Positions 43,441-53,353 of a stretch of DNA of 64,000 bases are shown piece after piece. The notes under the pieces are model-generated. The model worked only from the letters and a program-made list of their open reading frames with translations. It was not told the origin of the DNA and did no database searches. Source of the stretch: Kutzneria kofuensis (GTDB lineage Bacteria > Actinomycetota > Actinomycetes > Mycobacteriales > Pseudonocardiaceae); NCBI RefSeq assembly GCF_014203355.1, contig NZ_JACHIR010000001.1:4218038-4282037 (forward strand), given 5' to 3'. How positions within the stretch are numbered: position 1 is the stretch's first letter; each line of letters opens with the position of its first letter. The position numbers and the translations under genes were made by a program.

Positions 43441-46116
43441 TTACCTACCGTGATGTCTGGGTGTGGCCAGCAGCCGGGCGACCAGGGCGGTCCAGCCGGT
43501 CTGGTGGGTGGCGCCGAGGCCCTCCCCGGTGTCGCCGTCGAAGTACTCGCTGAAGGTGATGTGCGGCCGCCACAGCGGTGAGTCGGTGGCCTCGATGCGC
43601 TTGCCGTCGCAGGGACGGCTGCCGTCGGCGGTGGGCAGGAAGATGCTGACCAGGCGGCGGGCCAGCTCGTCGGCGGCCTGGCCGGCGGTGACGGCGTGCC
43701 CGCTGCCGGTGGGCAGGTCCACATGGAACTGGCCGTCGTGGAAGTCGTCGACCTGGCGCAGCGCCTCCACCAGCAGCGCGTTGGTGGGGAACCAGATCGG
43801 CCCGCGCCAGTTGGAGTTGCCGCCGAACATCGGCGTCATCGACTCGCCCGGCTCGTAGCCGATCATGTGGGCCTGGCCGGCGAACTGCACGTCGACGCCG
43901 TCCCGGTGGGCCGCGGACAGCGAGCGGATGCCGTGCGGGGACAGGAACTCCGACTCGTCGAACATTCGGGACAGCACCCGGCCGAGCTTCTTGGCGTCCA
44001 GCAGCGCGAGACTGGCCCGGCGCTCGTCGCCGACCTGCTGCCAGGTGATGAACTGGGCGAACTCGGGCTGCTTGCGCAGGAGGTAGTCCAGCCGGCTGGT
44101 GAACCCGTGCAGCTCGGCGAACACCCATGGCTCCAGCACGGCCTGCGCCAGCACCGGCATCAGCCCGACCATGGACCGCACCCGGACCGGCTCGGACTCG
44201 ATGCTGCCGTCCGGCCGCCGCCGCGACACCAGGTCGTAGCAGAAGCCGTCCTCCTCGTCCCACAGTCCGCGGGTGGTCGACCCGAACTGGTTGAAGGCCC
44301 GTGCGATGTAGAGGAAGTGCTCGACGAACTTGGTGGCGACGTCCTCGTAGGACTCGTCCTCGCGGGCCAGCTCCAGCGCGATCTGTAGCAGGTGCAGGCT
44401 GAACGCGGCCATCCACGACGTGGCGTCGGACTGCTCCAGCCGCCAGTCGCCCAGCATCGGCGCGGACCGGTTGACCGGGCCGATGTTGTCCATGCCGAGG
44501 AAGCCGCCCTCGAACAGGTCGCTGCCGTCGGCGTCCTTGCGGTTGACCCACCACGCGAAGTTCAGCAGCAGCTTGTGGAAGATCTTGGACAGGAACTTGC
44601 GGTCCGGCACCGCCTCGGCCCGGTACACCTGCAGCGCCGCCCAGGCGTGCACCGGCGGGTTGGCGTCGCCGAAGTCCCATTCGTAGGCCGGCAGCTGGCC
44701 GTTGGGATGCATCATCCACTCACGGCAGAGCAACAGCAGCTGCTCCTTGGCGAAGGCCGGGTCCACCAGCGCGAACGGCACCGCCTGGAAGGCCAGGTCC
44801 CAGGCCGCGAACCAGGGGTACTCCCACTCGTCCGGCATGGAGATGACGTCGGCGACGTCGAAGTGCCGCCAGTGCACGTTGCGGGCGCCGATGCCGCGGC
44901 GCAGGTCCGGGGCCGGCGGCTGGGCCGGGTCGCCGGCCAGCCAGTCCCGCACCTTGAACCGGTAGTGCTGCTTGGTCCACATCAGACCGGCCAGCGACCG
45001 CCGCAGCACCTGCTTGCGGTCGGCGTCCAGCTCCGGCGCGATGCTCTCGTGGAACTCGTCGGCCTCGCGCTTGCGGTCCTGCACCGTGGCGTGGAAGGTC
45101 GCGCCGAACGGGTCGACGTGGCCGTTGCCGGCGATCAGCCGCAGCCGGACGATCACCGTCTCGCCGGGGGCGACGGAGTCGAAGCGGTACCAGGCGGCCG
45201 CCTTCGTGCCCGGCCGGGACGCGCTGCCGTCGTTGATCACCTGACAGGTGCCGGTCGCGCCGCGGACCACGTGCGCGTCGATGCCGCACTTGGTGTACCT
45301 GGTCTCGTTGCTCTCGCTGCCGAACAACTCCACGTCGTTGGTCTCGTTGTCCGTCACCAGAAGCGTCGGCGCGCCGTCCATGTGCAGCGTGTACCGGCCC
45401 AGCGACGAGTGCTCCGCGACCACCGCGCACCGGCCGTGCACCCGGATCGCCTCCAGCGCCGGCCGCCGGGCGTCCCGGCCCCACGCCCACGTGTTGCGAA
45501 ACCACAACTGCGGCAACAGATGCAGCGGCGCCGCCTCCGGCCCCTGGTTCGTCGCCGAGATCTCCACGCAGATGTCGTACGGGGCCGCCTTCGCGTAGGT
45601 CGTCACCACGTCGAAGAAGCGGTCCTCCGCCAGCACTCCCGTGTCCGCGAGCTCCGGCTCCCGCCCCTGCCGTCCCGCGGCCGCCGCCATCTCACGGAGC
45701 TTCTGGTACGGGTACTCCGCCTGCGGGTAGCGGTAGAGCACGCTCATCCAGGAGTGCGTCGGCGTGCCGTCCTGGATCCACCAGTGCTCCTTGACGTCCT
45801 CGCCGTGGTTGCCCTCCTCGTTGGCCAGGCCGAACCACCGTTCCTTGAGGATCGGGTCCTTGCCGTTCCACAGCGCGAGGGCCAGGTTGAGGAAGCCGTG
45901 CCGGTCGCAGATGCCGGAGATGCCGTCCTCGCCCCACCGGTAGGCGCGGGAGCGGGCGTGATCGAACGGGAAGAACGACCAGGCGTCCCCGCTGGCCGAG
46001 TAGTCCTCGCGAACCGTGCCCCACTGCCGGCCGGACAGGTACGGACCCCAGTGCCGCCAGGGGGCGTCCATCTCGTTCGACTCGGCCAGCCGCGCCCACT
46101 CGATCTGCTCGCTCAC
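43441..46116 (-). CDS. Large GH63/MGH1-like glycoside hydrolase (glucosidase)
   Basis: About 891 residues, no signal peptide, so cytoplasmic. An N-terminal beta-rich part (1-390) leads into an (alpha/alpha)6 barrel with [58 protein letters not shown] and a C-terminal [22 protein letters not shown]. These mark the GH63-related glucosidase/MGH1 group. It probably trims a glucoside or glucosylglycerate-type compound. GTG 46116 has GGAGG only one base away; GTG 46134 is the alternative. Confidence 0.88.
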   Translation of the reverse strand: MSEQIEWARLAESNEMDAPWRHWGPYLSGRQWGTVREDYSASGDAWSFFPFDHARSRAYRWGEDGISGICDRHGFLNLALALWNGKDPILKERWFGLANEEGNHGEDVKEHWWIQDGTPTHSWMSVLYRYPQAEYPYQKLREMAAAAGRQGREPELADTGVLAEDRFFDVVTTYAKAAPYDICVEISATNQGPEAAPLHLLPQLWFRNTWAWGRDARRPALEAIRVHGRCAVVAEHSSLGRYTLHMDGAPTLLVTDNETNDVELFGSESNETRYTKCGIDAHVVRGATGTCQVINDGSASRPGTKAAAWYRFDSVAPGETVIVRLRLIAGNGHVDPFGATFHATVQDRKREADEFHESIAPELDADRKQVLRRSLAGLMWTKQHYRFKVRDWLAGDPAQPPAPDLRRGIGARNVHWRHFDVADVISMPDEWEYPWFAAWDLAFQAVPFALVDPAFAKEQLLLLCREWMMHPNGQLPAYEWDFGDANPPVHAWAALQVYRAEAVPDRKFLSKIFHKLLLNFAWWVNRKDADGSDLFEGGFLGMDNIGPVNRSAPMLGDWRLEQSDATSWMAAFSLHLLQIALELAREDESYEDVATKFVEHFLYIARAFNQFGSTTRGLWDEEDGFCYDLVSRRRPDGSIESEPVRVRSMVGLMPVLAQAVLEPWVFAELHGFTSRLDYLLRKQPEFAQFITWQQVGDERRASLALLDAKKLGRVLSRMFDESEFLSPHGIRSLSAAHRDGVDVQFAGQAHMIGYEPGESMTPMFGGNSNWRGPIWFPTNALLVEALRQVDDFHDGQFHVDLPTGSGHAVTAGQAADELARRLVSIFLPTADGSRPCDGKRIEATDSPLWRPHITFSEYFDGDTGEGLGATHQTGWTALVARLLATPRHHGR

Positions 46117-46338
46117 CCCTCCAGTGTGGGGCACGCCAACTGGCACTCGGCGGGTTGTCCGCCCGGCGTCTCCGCACGTCCCGCCGATATGCCGCGCCGA
46201 CGCACGAATATTCCGCTCGACATGCGGAATCACACGCGCCGACGCTTCGTCAAGTCACCCCGAGGTCAGCCACGCGGTCCCGTCCAGCGGTAGCGCCGGT
46301 TGGGGCTCCGAAGCGCTCCCTCCTCGGCGACGAGACGG

Positions 46339-46369
46339 TCGTGGGTGCCGCACAGTGCGACACCCACGA
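46339..46369. terminator. Stem-loop after the M20 dipeptidase gene
   Basis: TCGTGGGTG (46339-46347) pairs with CACCCACGA (46361-46369); inside, after one mismatch, CGCA pairs with TGCG around a three-base loop. It lies just past the dipeptidase stop at 46376. Confidence 0.65.
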
Positions 46370-46375
46370 GTCAGG

Positions 46376-47794
46376 TCAGTGCCTTGCGTGCGCGTCGAGC
46401 ACCTTGGCGATGGCCGCGGTGATCTTCTTGGCGTAGTCGATGTGCAGCGACTCGTCCGGCACGTGGGCGTTGCTGCCCGGGCCGAGCGCGCCGGTGGCGA
46501 CGAACTGGGCGTCCGGGTAGATGCCGTTGAGCAGCCCCATGAACGGGATGGAGCCGCCGACGCCCAGGGTCCGCCACGGGCCGCCGAAGATCTCCTGGCC
46601 GGCGGCGTCCAGCGACTCCCGCAGCCACGGCGCGAGCTCGGGGGCGTTCCACCCGTCGGCGTGCTCCAGCCGGGTCAGCTCCACGTGCGCGCCGTAGGGG
46701 ACGTCGGTGGTCAGCGCCTTGGTGACGGCGTCCATGGCGGCGGCGGAGTCGGCGGTCGGCGGCAGCCGGAAGCTGAGCACGAGGGTGGTGAACGGCCGCA
46801 GCACGTTGCCGGCGTCGGCCGGCATGGGCAGCCCGTCGGCGCCGATGACGGACAGCGTGGGGCCCCAGGTGTTGTTCAGCACCTGCTCGACCTCGTCGCC
46901 GGTGACCGGGGCGACGCCGGCGGCGAACGGGATGCCGGCGCTGGCGAAGCCGGGCGCGGTGGCGACGCTCTCGCGGATCTCGGACTGCCGCCCGGCGGGC
47001 ACGTCGACGTGCATCTCGGCGATCTTGACCCGGCCGGTGGCCGAGTCCTCGATCCGGTCCAGCAGCTGCCGCATGACCCGGAACGAGCTGGGCACGATGC
47101 CGCTGGCCATGCCGGAGTGCTGGCCGAACTCCAGCACCTTGACGGTCACGGTCGCCTGCACCATGCCGCGCAGCGACGTGGTCAGCCACATCCGCTCGTA
47201 GTCGGCGGCGCCGGAGTCGAGGCACACGACGAGGGTCACCCGGCCGAGGCGGTCGGTCAGGTGCCGGACGTACGCCTCCAGGTCGGGGCTGCCGGACTCC
47301 TCGCAGGCCTCCAGCATGATCACGCACCGGCCGTGCGCACCGCCGTTGGCCCGCAGCGCCTCGATCGCGGCGATTGCGGCGTAACCGGCGTAGCCGTCGT
47401 CGGCGGCGCCCCGCCCGTACAGCCGGCCGTCCCTGATCACGGGCGTCCACGCGTCGAGGCCGTCGGCCCAGCCGCCGACCGGCGGCTGCTTGTCCAGGTG
47501 GCCGTAGAGCAGCGCGGTGCCGGCGTCCTCGTGGCCGGGCATGGCGGGGACGTCGACCAGCAGCAGCGGGGTGCGCTCGGGCAGCTGGACGATCTCGAGC
47601 TCCACGCCGGGCAGGCCGCGGTCGGCGATCCAGGCCTCGACGTGCGCGACGCCGGCGGCGAGGTGGCCGTTGGCGGCCCAGTCCGGGTCGAAAGCGGGCG
47701 ACACGGCGGGGATCGCGACGAACTCGGACAGGCTGGGCAGGACGGCGTCGTCCCACAGCCCGTTGACGGTGTTGAACAGTGCTGTTGGCTCCAC
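46376..47794 (-). CDS. M20-family zinc dipeptidase/carboxypeptidase
   Basis: 472 residues. Metal-site pieces: LLYGHLDKQPPVGGW (His, Asp), GRGAADDGYAGYAA (bridging Asp), LEACEESGSPD (catalytic Glu-Glu) and PDESLHI near the end (His is in ...NAHVPDE). A lid domain lies between 190 and 310. No signal peptide, so it should cut dipeptides taken up by the cell. Start GTG 47794 without a good ribosome site. It begins 10 bases after the small Cys protein's stop. Confidence 0.9.
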   Translation of the reverse strand: MEPTALFNTVNGLWDDAVLPSLSEFVAIPAVSPAFDPDWAANGHLAAGVAHVEAWIADRGLPGVELEIVQLPERTPLLLVDVPAMPGHEDAGTALLYGHLDKQPPVGGWADGLDAWTPVIRDGRLYGRGAADDGYAGYAAIAAIEALRANGGAHGRCVIMLEACEESGSPDLEAYVRHLTDRLGRVTLVVCLDSGAADYERMWLTTSLRGMVQATVTVKVLEFGQHSGMASGIVPSSFRVMRQLLDRIEDSATGRVKIAEMHVDVPAGRQSEIRESVATAPGFASAGIPFAAGVAPVTGDEVEQVLNNTWGPTLSVIGADGLPMPADAGNVLRPFTTLVLSFRLPPTADSAAAMDAVTKALTTDVPYGAHVELTRLEHADGWNAPELAPWLRESLDAAGQEIFGGPWRTLGVGGSIPFMGLLNGIYPDAQFVATGALGPGSNAHVPDESLHIDYAKKITAAIAKVLDAHARH

Positions 47795-47804
47795 CGGGCC
47801 GATA

Positions 47805-48095
47805 CTAGGAGGCGGAACGGCCGATCGGCTCGGAGTGGCGGCGGCCGGTGCTCGGCGCGTGCGGCATGACCCGCACCTCGTAGGTCTCGCACTCGTGGCA
47901 GCCGGAGCACACGCACTTGCGGCGCTCCAACGTGGCCGAGTCCGTCTGCGTCACCGCGATCGTGGTGTAGCTGTGTTCCCCTTGCTTGCAACCGCACTCG
48001 GTGACCGCGGAGATCAGGGTGGTCGGGAAGTCGCGCTTCTGGAACGGGTACTCACTGCCGTCGATGAGGCGCGTGAGGTTGGTGATGATCGGCAT
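47805..48095 (-). CDS. Small protein with clustered cysteines, function unknown
   Basis: 96 residues, not recognised. Six Cys in two clusters: ECGCKQGEH (about 34-42) and KCVCSGCHEC (about 60-69), which suggests one or two bound zinc ions or an iron-sulfur site. No signal peptide or membrane helix. ATG 48095 has GAAGGG upstream. The N-terminal part (ITNLTRLIDGSEYPFQKRDF) has no known motif. It likely shares a transcript with the dipeptidase gene. Confidence 0.65.
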   Translation of the reverse strand: MPIITNLTRLIDGSEYPFQKRDFPTTLISAVTECGCKQGEHSYTTIAVTQTDSATLERRKCVCSGCHECETYEVRVMPHAPSTGRRHSEPIGRSAS

Positions 48096-48499
48096 TGGCG
48101 GGCCCTTCGGCAGGTCTGGCTGCGCGGGTTGCACCCCTCGCACTCGCCGGCTGCCTCCCCAGGTTCCGACGATTCCCCCAAGATCACTATAGCGATGCCC
48201 GCCGACACGGTGGGCGACGAGTACTGGGCCGGTGTCGGCGGGTACTGCGGGACCCACTCCGGTTAGCCTGGGCCGGTCAGGTGTTTCCGCAGTTCACAGT
48301 GGTGCAGGTGGTCACGCTTGGTTGACTTTGGTGTGGTGACGCTCACCGGTTCGAGTGAGCGCGTGTCAGGATGGAAGGGAGTTCCGTCAGTGTCGACGGA
48401 CCACCGTTTCACCCCACCGGGTCGGCGGTGGCCGGCGACGAAGCCGGATCCGGTCCGCCACAAGCGGCCGGTCGGCGTCGTAGACGAGGAGAAGGCGCA
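48096..48499. other. Intergenic control region of the 2-oxoacid dehydrogenase operon
   Basis: 404 bases between divergent genes, no convincing gene. It contains a 7-base perfect dyad CGCTCAC-N8-GTGAGCG (48340-48361) about 140 bases ahead of the E1alpha start, a TTGACT at 48322-48327, and AGGAGAAGG before ATG 48500. Confidence 0.5.
48340..48361. promoter_or_regulatory. Dyad upstream of the 2-oxoacid dehydrogenase operon
   Basis: CGCTCAC (48340-48346) and GTGAGCG (48355-48361), 8-base spacer. A possible operator; regulator unknown. Confidence 0.35.
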
Positions 48500-49696
48500 A
48501 TGTCGTCCCCAGAACGATGGTCGCAACCGCAGCCGTCGGGAGCCCCGGCCGCTACCGCGGCAGCACCCACGGCGGAGCAGGTGATCGCGGGGTTGCGGGC
48601 CACCAGCGAAGGTGGCGCGGAGCTGGTCCAGCTGCTCACCCCCGAGGGTGAGCGCGTCGACCACCCGGACTTCCACATCGACATCACGCCCGACGAGCTG
48701 CGCGGCCTGTACCGGGACATGGTCCTGGTCCGCCGCGCCGACCGGGAGGCCAACGCGCTGCAGCGGCAGGGCCAGCTGGGCCTGTGGGTGCCGCTGCTGG
48801 GCCAGGAGGCCGCGCAGATCGGCGCCGGCCGGGCGCTGCGGCCGACCGACATGGCCTTCCCCAGCTACCGCGAGCACGGCGTGGCCTGGTGCCGCGGGGT
48901 GCACCCGAACGAGATCGTGGGCATGTTCCGCGGCGTCGACCACGGCGCGTGGGACCCGGTGGCCAAGCGGTTCCACCCCTACACGATCGTGATCGGCAAC
49001 CAGTGCCTCAACGCGGCCGGCTACGCCATGGGCCAGCGCTTCGACGGCAAGGTCGGCGACGACAACGGGGAGGCCACCATGGTCTTCTTCGGTGACGGCG
49101 CGACCAGCCAGGGCGACGTGCACGAGGCGTTCGTGTGGGCCTCGGTCTACGACGCGCCGCTGGTGTTCTTCTGCCAGAACAACCAGTGGGCCATCTCCGA
49201 GCCGACCGAGCGGCAGAGCCGGCTCCCGCTGTACCAGCGCGCCCGCGGCTACGGCTTCCCCGGCATCCGGGTGGACGGCAACGACGTGCTGGCCACGCTG
49301 GCGGTCGCCCGCTGGGCGCTGGACGAGTGCCGGCACGGCAACGGCCCGGTGCTGATCGAGGCCTTCACGTACCGGATGGACTCGCACACCACCTCCGACG
49401 ACGCCACCCGCTACCGCCTCTCCACCGAGGTCGAAGAGTGGAAGCTGAAGGACCCGATCGAGCGGGTCAAGGCGCACCTGAGCCGCAACGGCTTCGCCGA
49501 CCACGACTTCTTCGACGGCGTGCAGGCCGAGGCCGACGAGCTGGCCGCGGTGCTGCGCGAGCACTGCGTCTCCCTGCCGGAGCCGCCGCCGAGCCGGATG
49601 TTCGACAACGTCTACGCCGAACCCAGCCCCGCGCTGCAGGCCCAGCAGGCCGAATACGAGACCTACCTCGCCGGGTTCGCCGGAGGTGAGCACTGA
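48500..49696 (+). CDS. pdhA: 2-oxoacid dehydrogenase E1 component, alpha subunit
   Basis: 398 residues. Thiamine-diphosphate enzyme that decarboxylates pyruvate or branched-chain 2-oxoacids. The TPP motif GDGATSQGDVHEAFVWASVYDAPLVFFCQNNQWAIS (near 196-230) is intact, and the phospho-loop-like YRMDSHTTSDD follows. ATG 48500 has AGGAGAAGG upstream. It overlaps the beta-subunit gene by one base. In Mycobacterium the matching gene is called pdhA or bkdA; the substrate cannot be fixed by eye, so the symbol is tentative. Confidence 0.92.
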   Translation: MSSPERWSQPQPSGAPAATAAAPTAEQVIAGLRATSEGGAELVQLLTPEGERVDHPDFHIDITPDELRGLYRDMVLVRRADREANALQRQGQLGLWVPLLGQEAAQIGAGRALRPTDMAFPSYREHGVAWCRGVHPNEIVGMFRGVDHGAWDPVAKRFHPYTIVIGNQCLNAAGYAMGQRFDGKVGDDNGEATMVFFGDGATSQGDVHEAFVWASVYDAPLVFFCQNNQWAISEPTERQSRLPLYQRARGYGFPGIRVDGNDVLATLAVARWALDECRHGNGPVLIEAFTYRMDSHTTSDDATRYRLSTEVEEWKLKDPIERVKAHLSRNGFADHDFFDGVQAEADELAAVLREHCVSLPEPPPSRMFDNVYAEPSPALQAQQAEYETYLAGFAGGEH

Positions 49697-50718
49697 TGGC
49701 CGCGCCGACCATGCACCGCTCGACCGACACGCCGTCGGCCGCGCCGCAGACGATCACCATGATCAAGGGCCTGAACCAGGCCCTGCGCACCTCGATGGAG
49801 CGCGACCCCAAGGTCATCGTGATGGGCGAGGACGTCGGCAAGCTCGGCGGCGTCTTCCGCGTCACCGACGGCCTGCAGAAGGACTTCGGCGAGCAGCGCG
49901 TGCTGGACACGCCGCTGGCCGAGTCCGGCATCATCGGCACCGCCATCGGCCTGGCCATCCGCGGCTACCGGCCGGTCTGCGAGATCCAGTTCGACGGCTT
50001 CATCTTCCCCGGCTTCGACCAGATCGTCAGCCAGCTGGCCAAGCTGCACTACCGGACCCAGGGCCGGATCAAGCTGCCGATCGTGGTGCGGGTGCCCTTC
50101 GGCGGCGGCATCGGAGCGGTGGAACACCACTCCGAGTCGCCGGAGTCGTACTTCGCGCACACCGCCGGCCTCAAGGTGGTCGCCTGCTCCAACCCGGTCG
50201 ACGCGTACTGGATGCTGCGCCAGGCCATCGAGTGCGACGACCCGGTGCTGTTCTTCGAGCCCAAGCGCCGCTACCACGAGAAGGCCGAACTCGACCTGTC
50301 GGTCGCCCCGCAGCCGCTGTTCAGCTCGCGGGTGCTGCGCAAGGGGTCCACCGCGACCATCGCCACCTACGGGCCGATGGTCCGCACCAGCATGGACGCG
50401 GCCATCGCCGGCGCCGAGGACGGCCTCGACCTCGAGGTCATCGACATGCGCTCGCTCTCCCCGCTCGACCTGGGCCCGGTCTACGAGTCGGTGCGCCGCA
50501 CCGGCCGGCTGATCGTGGTCAGCGAGGCGCCGGGCGAGTCGTCGATCGCGGCCGAGATCGCCACCAAGGTCCAGCAGGAGTGCTTCTACTCGCTGGAGGC
50601 GCCCGTGCTGCGGGTGACCGGCTTCGACACCCCGTACCCGCCGGCCAAGCTCGAGGAGAACTTCCTCCCCGACCTGGACCGGGTGCTGGCCGCCGTCGAC
50701 CGTTCACTCGCCTGGTAA
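49696..50718 (+). CDS. 2-oxoacid dehydrogenase E1 component, beta subunit
   Basis: 340 residues. VIVMGEDVGKLGGVFRVT, ETPLAESGIIGTA-like block (DTPLAESGIIGTAIG), RVPFGGGIGAVEHHSESPE and the C-terminal GYDTPYP-like block (GFDTPYPPAKLEE). It completes the alpha2beta2 E1 with the gene before it. ATG 49696 overlaps the alpha stop by one base (TGATG). Confidence 0.94.
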   Translation: MAAPTMHRSTDTPSAAPQTITMIKGLNQALRTSMERDPKVIVMGEDVGKLGGVFRVTDGLQKDFGEQRVLDTPLAESGIIGTAIGLAIRGYRPVCEIQFDGFIFPGFDQIVSQLAKLHYRTQGRIKLPIVVRVPFGGGIGAVEHHSESPESYFAHTAGLKVVACSNPVDAYWMLRQAIECDDPVLFFEPKRRYHEKAELDLSVAPQPLFSSRVLRKGSTATIATYGPMVRTSMDAAIAGAEDGLDLEVIDMRSLSPLDLGPVYESVRRTGRLIVVSEAPGESSIAAEIATKVQQECFYSLEAPVLRVTGFDTPYPPAKLEENFLPDLDRVLAAVDRSLAW

Positions 50719-50734
50719 GGGGGACCTCACAGCC

Positions 50735-52057
50735 ATGCCGCAGTTCAAGCACTTCCCCCTGCCCGACGTCGGCGAGGGGCTGGTCGAGGCGGAGATCCTC
50801 ACCTGGCACGTCAAGCCGGGCGACACGGTCACCGTCAACCAGATCATCGTGGAGATCGAGACCGCCAAGGCCGCGGTCGAGCTGCCCTGCCCGTTCGCCG
50901 GCGTGGTCACCGAGCTGCTGGTCGAGCCGGGCAAGACGGTCGACGTCGGCACGCCGATCATCGTCATCGACACCGATCCGAACGGGGAGGCCGCACCGAC
51001 CAACGGCGCGGTCGAGCCGGAGCGGGTGCCCAACCTCGTCGGCTACGGCGTCAAGGCGGTCACCGCCAAGCGCCGCGCCCGGGTCGGAGCCCCCGCCGCT
51101 GTGCCGGCGTCGGCCGCCGTCTCAGCGGCGGTCGAGCCGACGACGGTCGTGCCGGCTCCGGTGATCGCGCCCGAGCCCGAGCCGGTGGCCCCCGCCGGCG
51201 GTTACGTGCCGCTGGCCAAGCCCCCGGTCCGCAAGCTGGCCAAGGACCTGGGCATCGACCTCGCCGCGCTGGCCGGCAGCGGTCCCGGCGGCGTGATCAC
51301 CCGCGAGGACGTGGAGCAGGCCGCCACCCCGGCGGCCGCGCCGGTTGCCGTCGCCTCTCGCGGTGAGCGCCGGGTTCCGGTCAAGGGTGTACGCAAGGCG
51401 ACCGCCCAGGCCATGGTCGAAAGCGCCTTCACGGCGCCGCACGTCACGGAGTTCCTGACCATCGACGTGACGCCGATGATGGAGCTGCGGGCGAAGCTCA
51501 AGGACAGCCCGGAGTTCCGGGGCGTCAAGCTGACCCCGCTCGCGTTCGCGGCCAAGGCGGTGTGCCTCGCGGTGCGCCGCACGCCGGACGTGAACGCGAC
51601 CTGGGACGCCGCCGCCAACGAGATCGTCTACAAGGACTACGTGCACCTGGGCATCGCGGCCGCCACGCCGCGCGGCCTGGTCGTGCCCAAGGTCCGCGAC
51701 GCCGACCAGCTGTCGCTGCGTGGCCTCGCCGAGGCGTTGGAGCAGCTCACCGCCACCGCGCGGGACGGCAAGACCACGCCGGCGGACATGCTGAACGGCA
51801 CCATCACCATCACCAACGTCGGCGTGTTCGGCGTCGACACCGGCACGCCGATCATCAACCCCGGTGAGTCCGCGATCCTGGCCTTCGGCGCGATCCGGGA
51901 CATGCCGTGGGTGGTGGACGGCCAGGTGGTGCCGCGCAAGGTGTGCCAGCTGGCGCTGAGCTTCGACCACCGGGTGGTCGACGGCCAGCAGGGCTCGCAG
52001 TTCCTGGCCGACGTCGGCGCGCTGCTGGCCGACCCGGCGGTGGCGATCACGTACTGA
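50735..52057 (+). CDS. 2-oxoacid dehydrogenase E2 (dihydrolipoamide acyltransferase)
   Basis: 440 residues in the usual order: one lipoyl domain (1-80, lipoyl-lysine 45 in ETAKA), an Ala/Pro linker, the peripheral-subunit-binding domain (KPPVRKLAKDLGIDLAAL, about 165-200) and the catalytic domain ending in SFDHRVVDG (His412, Asp416). It moves the acyl group to CoA. AAGGGGGACCTC precedes ATG 50735. No E3 gene is in the window, so a shared lipoamide dehydrogenase is expected elsewhere. Confidence 0.95.
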   Translation: MPQFKHFPLPDVGEGLVEAEILTWHVKPGDTVTVNQIIVEIETAKAAVELPCPFAGVVTELLVEPGKTVDVGTPIIVIDTDPNGEAAPTNGAVEPERVPNLVGYGVKAVTAKRRARVGAPAAVPASAAVSAAVEPTTVVPAPVIAPEPEPVAPAGGYVPLAKPPVRKLAKDLGIDLAALAGSGPGGVITREDVEQAATPAAAPVAVASRGERRVPVKGVRKATAQAMVESAFTAPHVTEFLTIDVTPMMELRAKLKDSPEFRGVKLTPLAFAAKAVCLAVRRTPDVNATWDAAANEIVYKDYVHLGIAAATPRGLVVPKVRDADQLSLRGLAEALEQLTATARDGKTTPADMLNGTITITNVGVFGVDTGTPIINPGESAILAFGAIRDMPWVVDGQVVPRKVCQLALSFDHRVVDGQQGSQFLADVGALLADPAVAITY

Positions 52058-52079
52058 TCCGAGGCCGGCTCCCGTTCAC

Positions 52080-52091
52080 AGGTCTGAACCA
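52080..52091. promoter_or_regulatory. DasR-box-like site upstream of the GH64 glucanase gene
   Basis: AGGTCTGAACCA within ACAGGTCTGAACCACT matches 13 of 16 positions of the DasR consensus ACTGGTCTAGACCACT. Confidence 0.4.
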
Positions 52092-52110
52092 CTTCCGACC
52101 TGGGCCGCGT

Positions 52111-52121
52111 AAGCGCTCTCA
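52111..52121. promoter_or_regulatory. LacI-family-like operator core upstream of the GH64 glucanase gene
   Basis: AAGCGCTCTCA, identical to the core at 22819-22829 upstream of pckG and related to CebR-type boxes. Confidence 0.4.
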
Positions 52122-52151
52122 CGAGGACGCTACGGAACGGGAGCCGGCTTC

Positions 52152-53303
52152 ATGATCAATAGGAGGATGTTCCTCGGCGGCGCGGCGGCGGTGGCCGCCG
52201 CCGTGCCGGTCGGAGTCGCGGTGTCGTCGTGGACCGGGAACGCCAGGGCGGCCGCCCCCGGCGGGCTCACCTTGTCCGCCGTGAACCGGACCGGAGTGCA
52301 CGCCGACAGCGAGTTGACGATGTACGTCGTCGGCACCGATCCGGCCGGCAACCAGGCGTTCGTCCGCCCCGACGGCAGCCTCCAGGCGGTGTCCGCCGCG
52401 CTCAACGGCCCCGACGGCTTCGCCGACCTGAGCATTCCGTTCGGCACCACGCTCACCCTGCCCAAGATGTCCGGCCGGGTGTACTTCGCCGCCGGCGCCA
52501 AGCTGCCGTTCAAGGTCGTCGACGGCGGCGGCCGGCCGGCGCTGCAGTTCCCCGCCGGCTGGGTGTCGGGCGATCCCAGCTTCGGCGTGCTGCACGACTG
52601 GATCGAGTTCACGTTCAACGACGCCGGCATGTTCTGCAACACCACGATGGTGGACATGTTCAGCATGCCGCTGGCGATCCGGCTGACCGGCAAGGCGAAC
52701 CAGACCACGGGCACCCTCGCGGCCGGCGGGCGGGCGGCGATCCTCAAGGCGCTGTCGGCCGATCCCGTGTTCGGCAAGCTGGTCGTGGCCAACGGGCAGC
52801 GGGTGATGGCCCCCGGGCACGGCATCGAGGCCGGCCTGTTCCCCGCCGACTTCTTCGACGACTTCGTCGACCAGGTGTGGACCAAGTACTCGACCACGAA
52901 CCTGGTGGTGAAGACCGACACCGCCACCTTCACCGGCCGCGTCTCCGGCGACGTGCTCCGGTTCGACAACGGCGTCGCGCCGATCAAGCGCCCGTCGACC
53001 AGAGACGTGCTGTTCTGCGACGGCGCACTGGCCGCCCCCAACGACGGCGTCACCGGCCCGGTCGCCGCCATCGTCGCCGCCGGCCTGAACCGCGGGACGC
53101 TGCTGGCCGACGCCAACCAGCCGGCGACCGACCCGAAGTCCTTCTACGCCAACGCGAAGCCGCACCTGTATGCGAAGGTGATGCACGACAACAGCGTCGA
53201 CGGGCACGCCTACGGGTTCGCCTTCGACGACGTGGCCGACTTCGCCGCGTTCGTCCAGGACCCCGCGCCCACGGCCATGACGGTGACGTTGACACCGTTC
53301 TAG
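52152..53303 (+). CDS. Secreted GH64 endo-beta-1,3-glucanase
   Basis: 383 residues. The N-terminus NRRMFLGGAAAVAAAVPVG is a twin-arginine signal, so it is probably exported folded. The mature part has the thaumatin-like GH64 layout: VNRTGVHADSELTMYVVGTD, the DWIEFTFND strand with acidic residues, and KPHLYAKVMHDNSVDGHAYGFAFDDV at the end. It should cut beta-1,3-glucan of fungal walls. ATG 52152 follows GGGAGCCGG. The leader carries two sugar-regulator-like sites. Confidence 0.9.
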   Translation: MINRRMFLGGAAAVAAAVPVGVAVSSWTGNARAAAPGGLTLSAVNRTGVHADSELTMYVVGTDPAGNQAFVRPDGSLQAVSAALNGPDGFADLSIPFGTTLTLPKMSGRVYFAAGAKLPFKVVDGGGRPALQFPAGWVSGDPSFGVLHDWIEFTFNDAGMFCNTTMVDMFSMPLAIRLTGKANQTTGTLAAGGRAAILKALSADPVFGKLVVANGQRVMAPGHGIEAGLFPADFFDDFVDQVWTKYSTTNLVVKTDTATFTGRVSGDVLRFDNGVAPIKRPSTRDVLFCDGALAAPNDGVTGPVAAIVAAGLNRGTLLADANQPATDPKSFYANAKPHLYAKVMHDNSVDGHAYGFAFDDVADFAAFVQDPAPTAMTVTLTPF

Positions 53304-53314
53304 GGCGCGTGGAG

Positions 53315-53347
53315 CCGGCAGGGGCGGAATACGGCCGCCCCTGCCGG
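53315..53347. terminator. Bidirectional terminator between GH64 and S1-domain genes
   Basis: Perfect 13-base stem CCGGCAGGGGCGG (53315-53327) with 53335-53347, loop of seven, between convergent stops at 53303 and 53354. Confidence 0.75.
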
Positions 53348-53353
53348 TCTTGG

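Noticed and set aside
48220-48330. Classical -35/-10 promoter ahead of the 2-oxoacid dehydrogenase operon
   Set aside because: TTGACT is present, but no -10 at the right distance could be supported.
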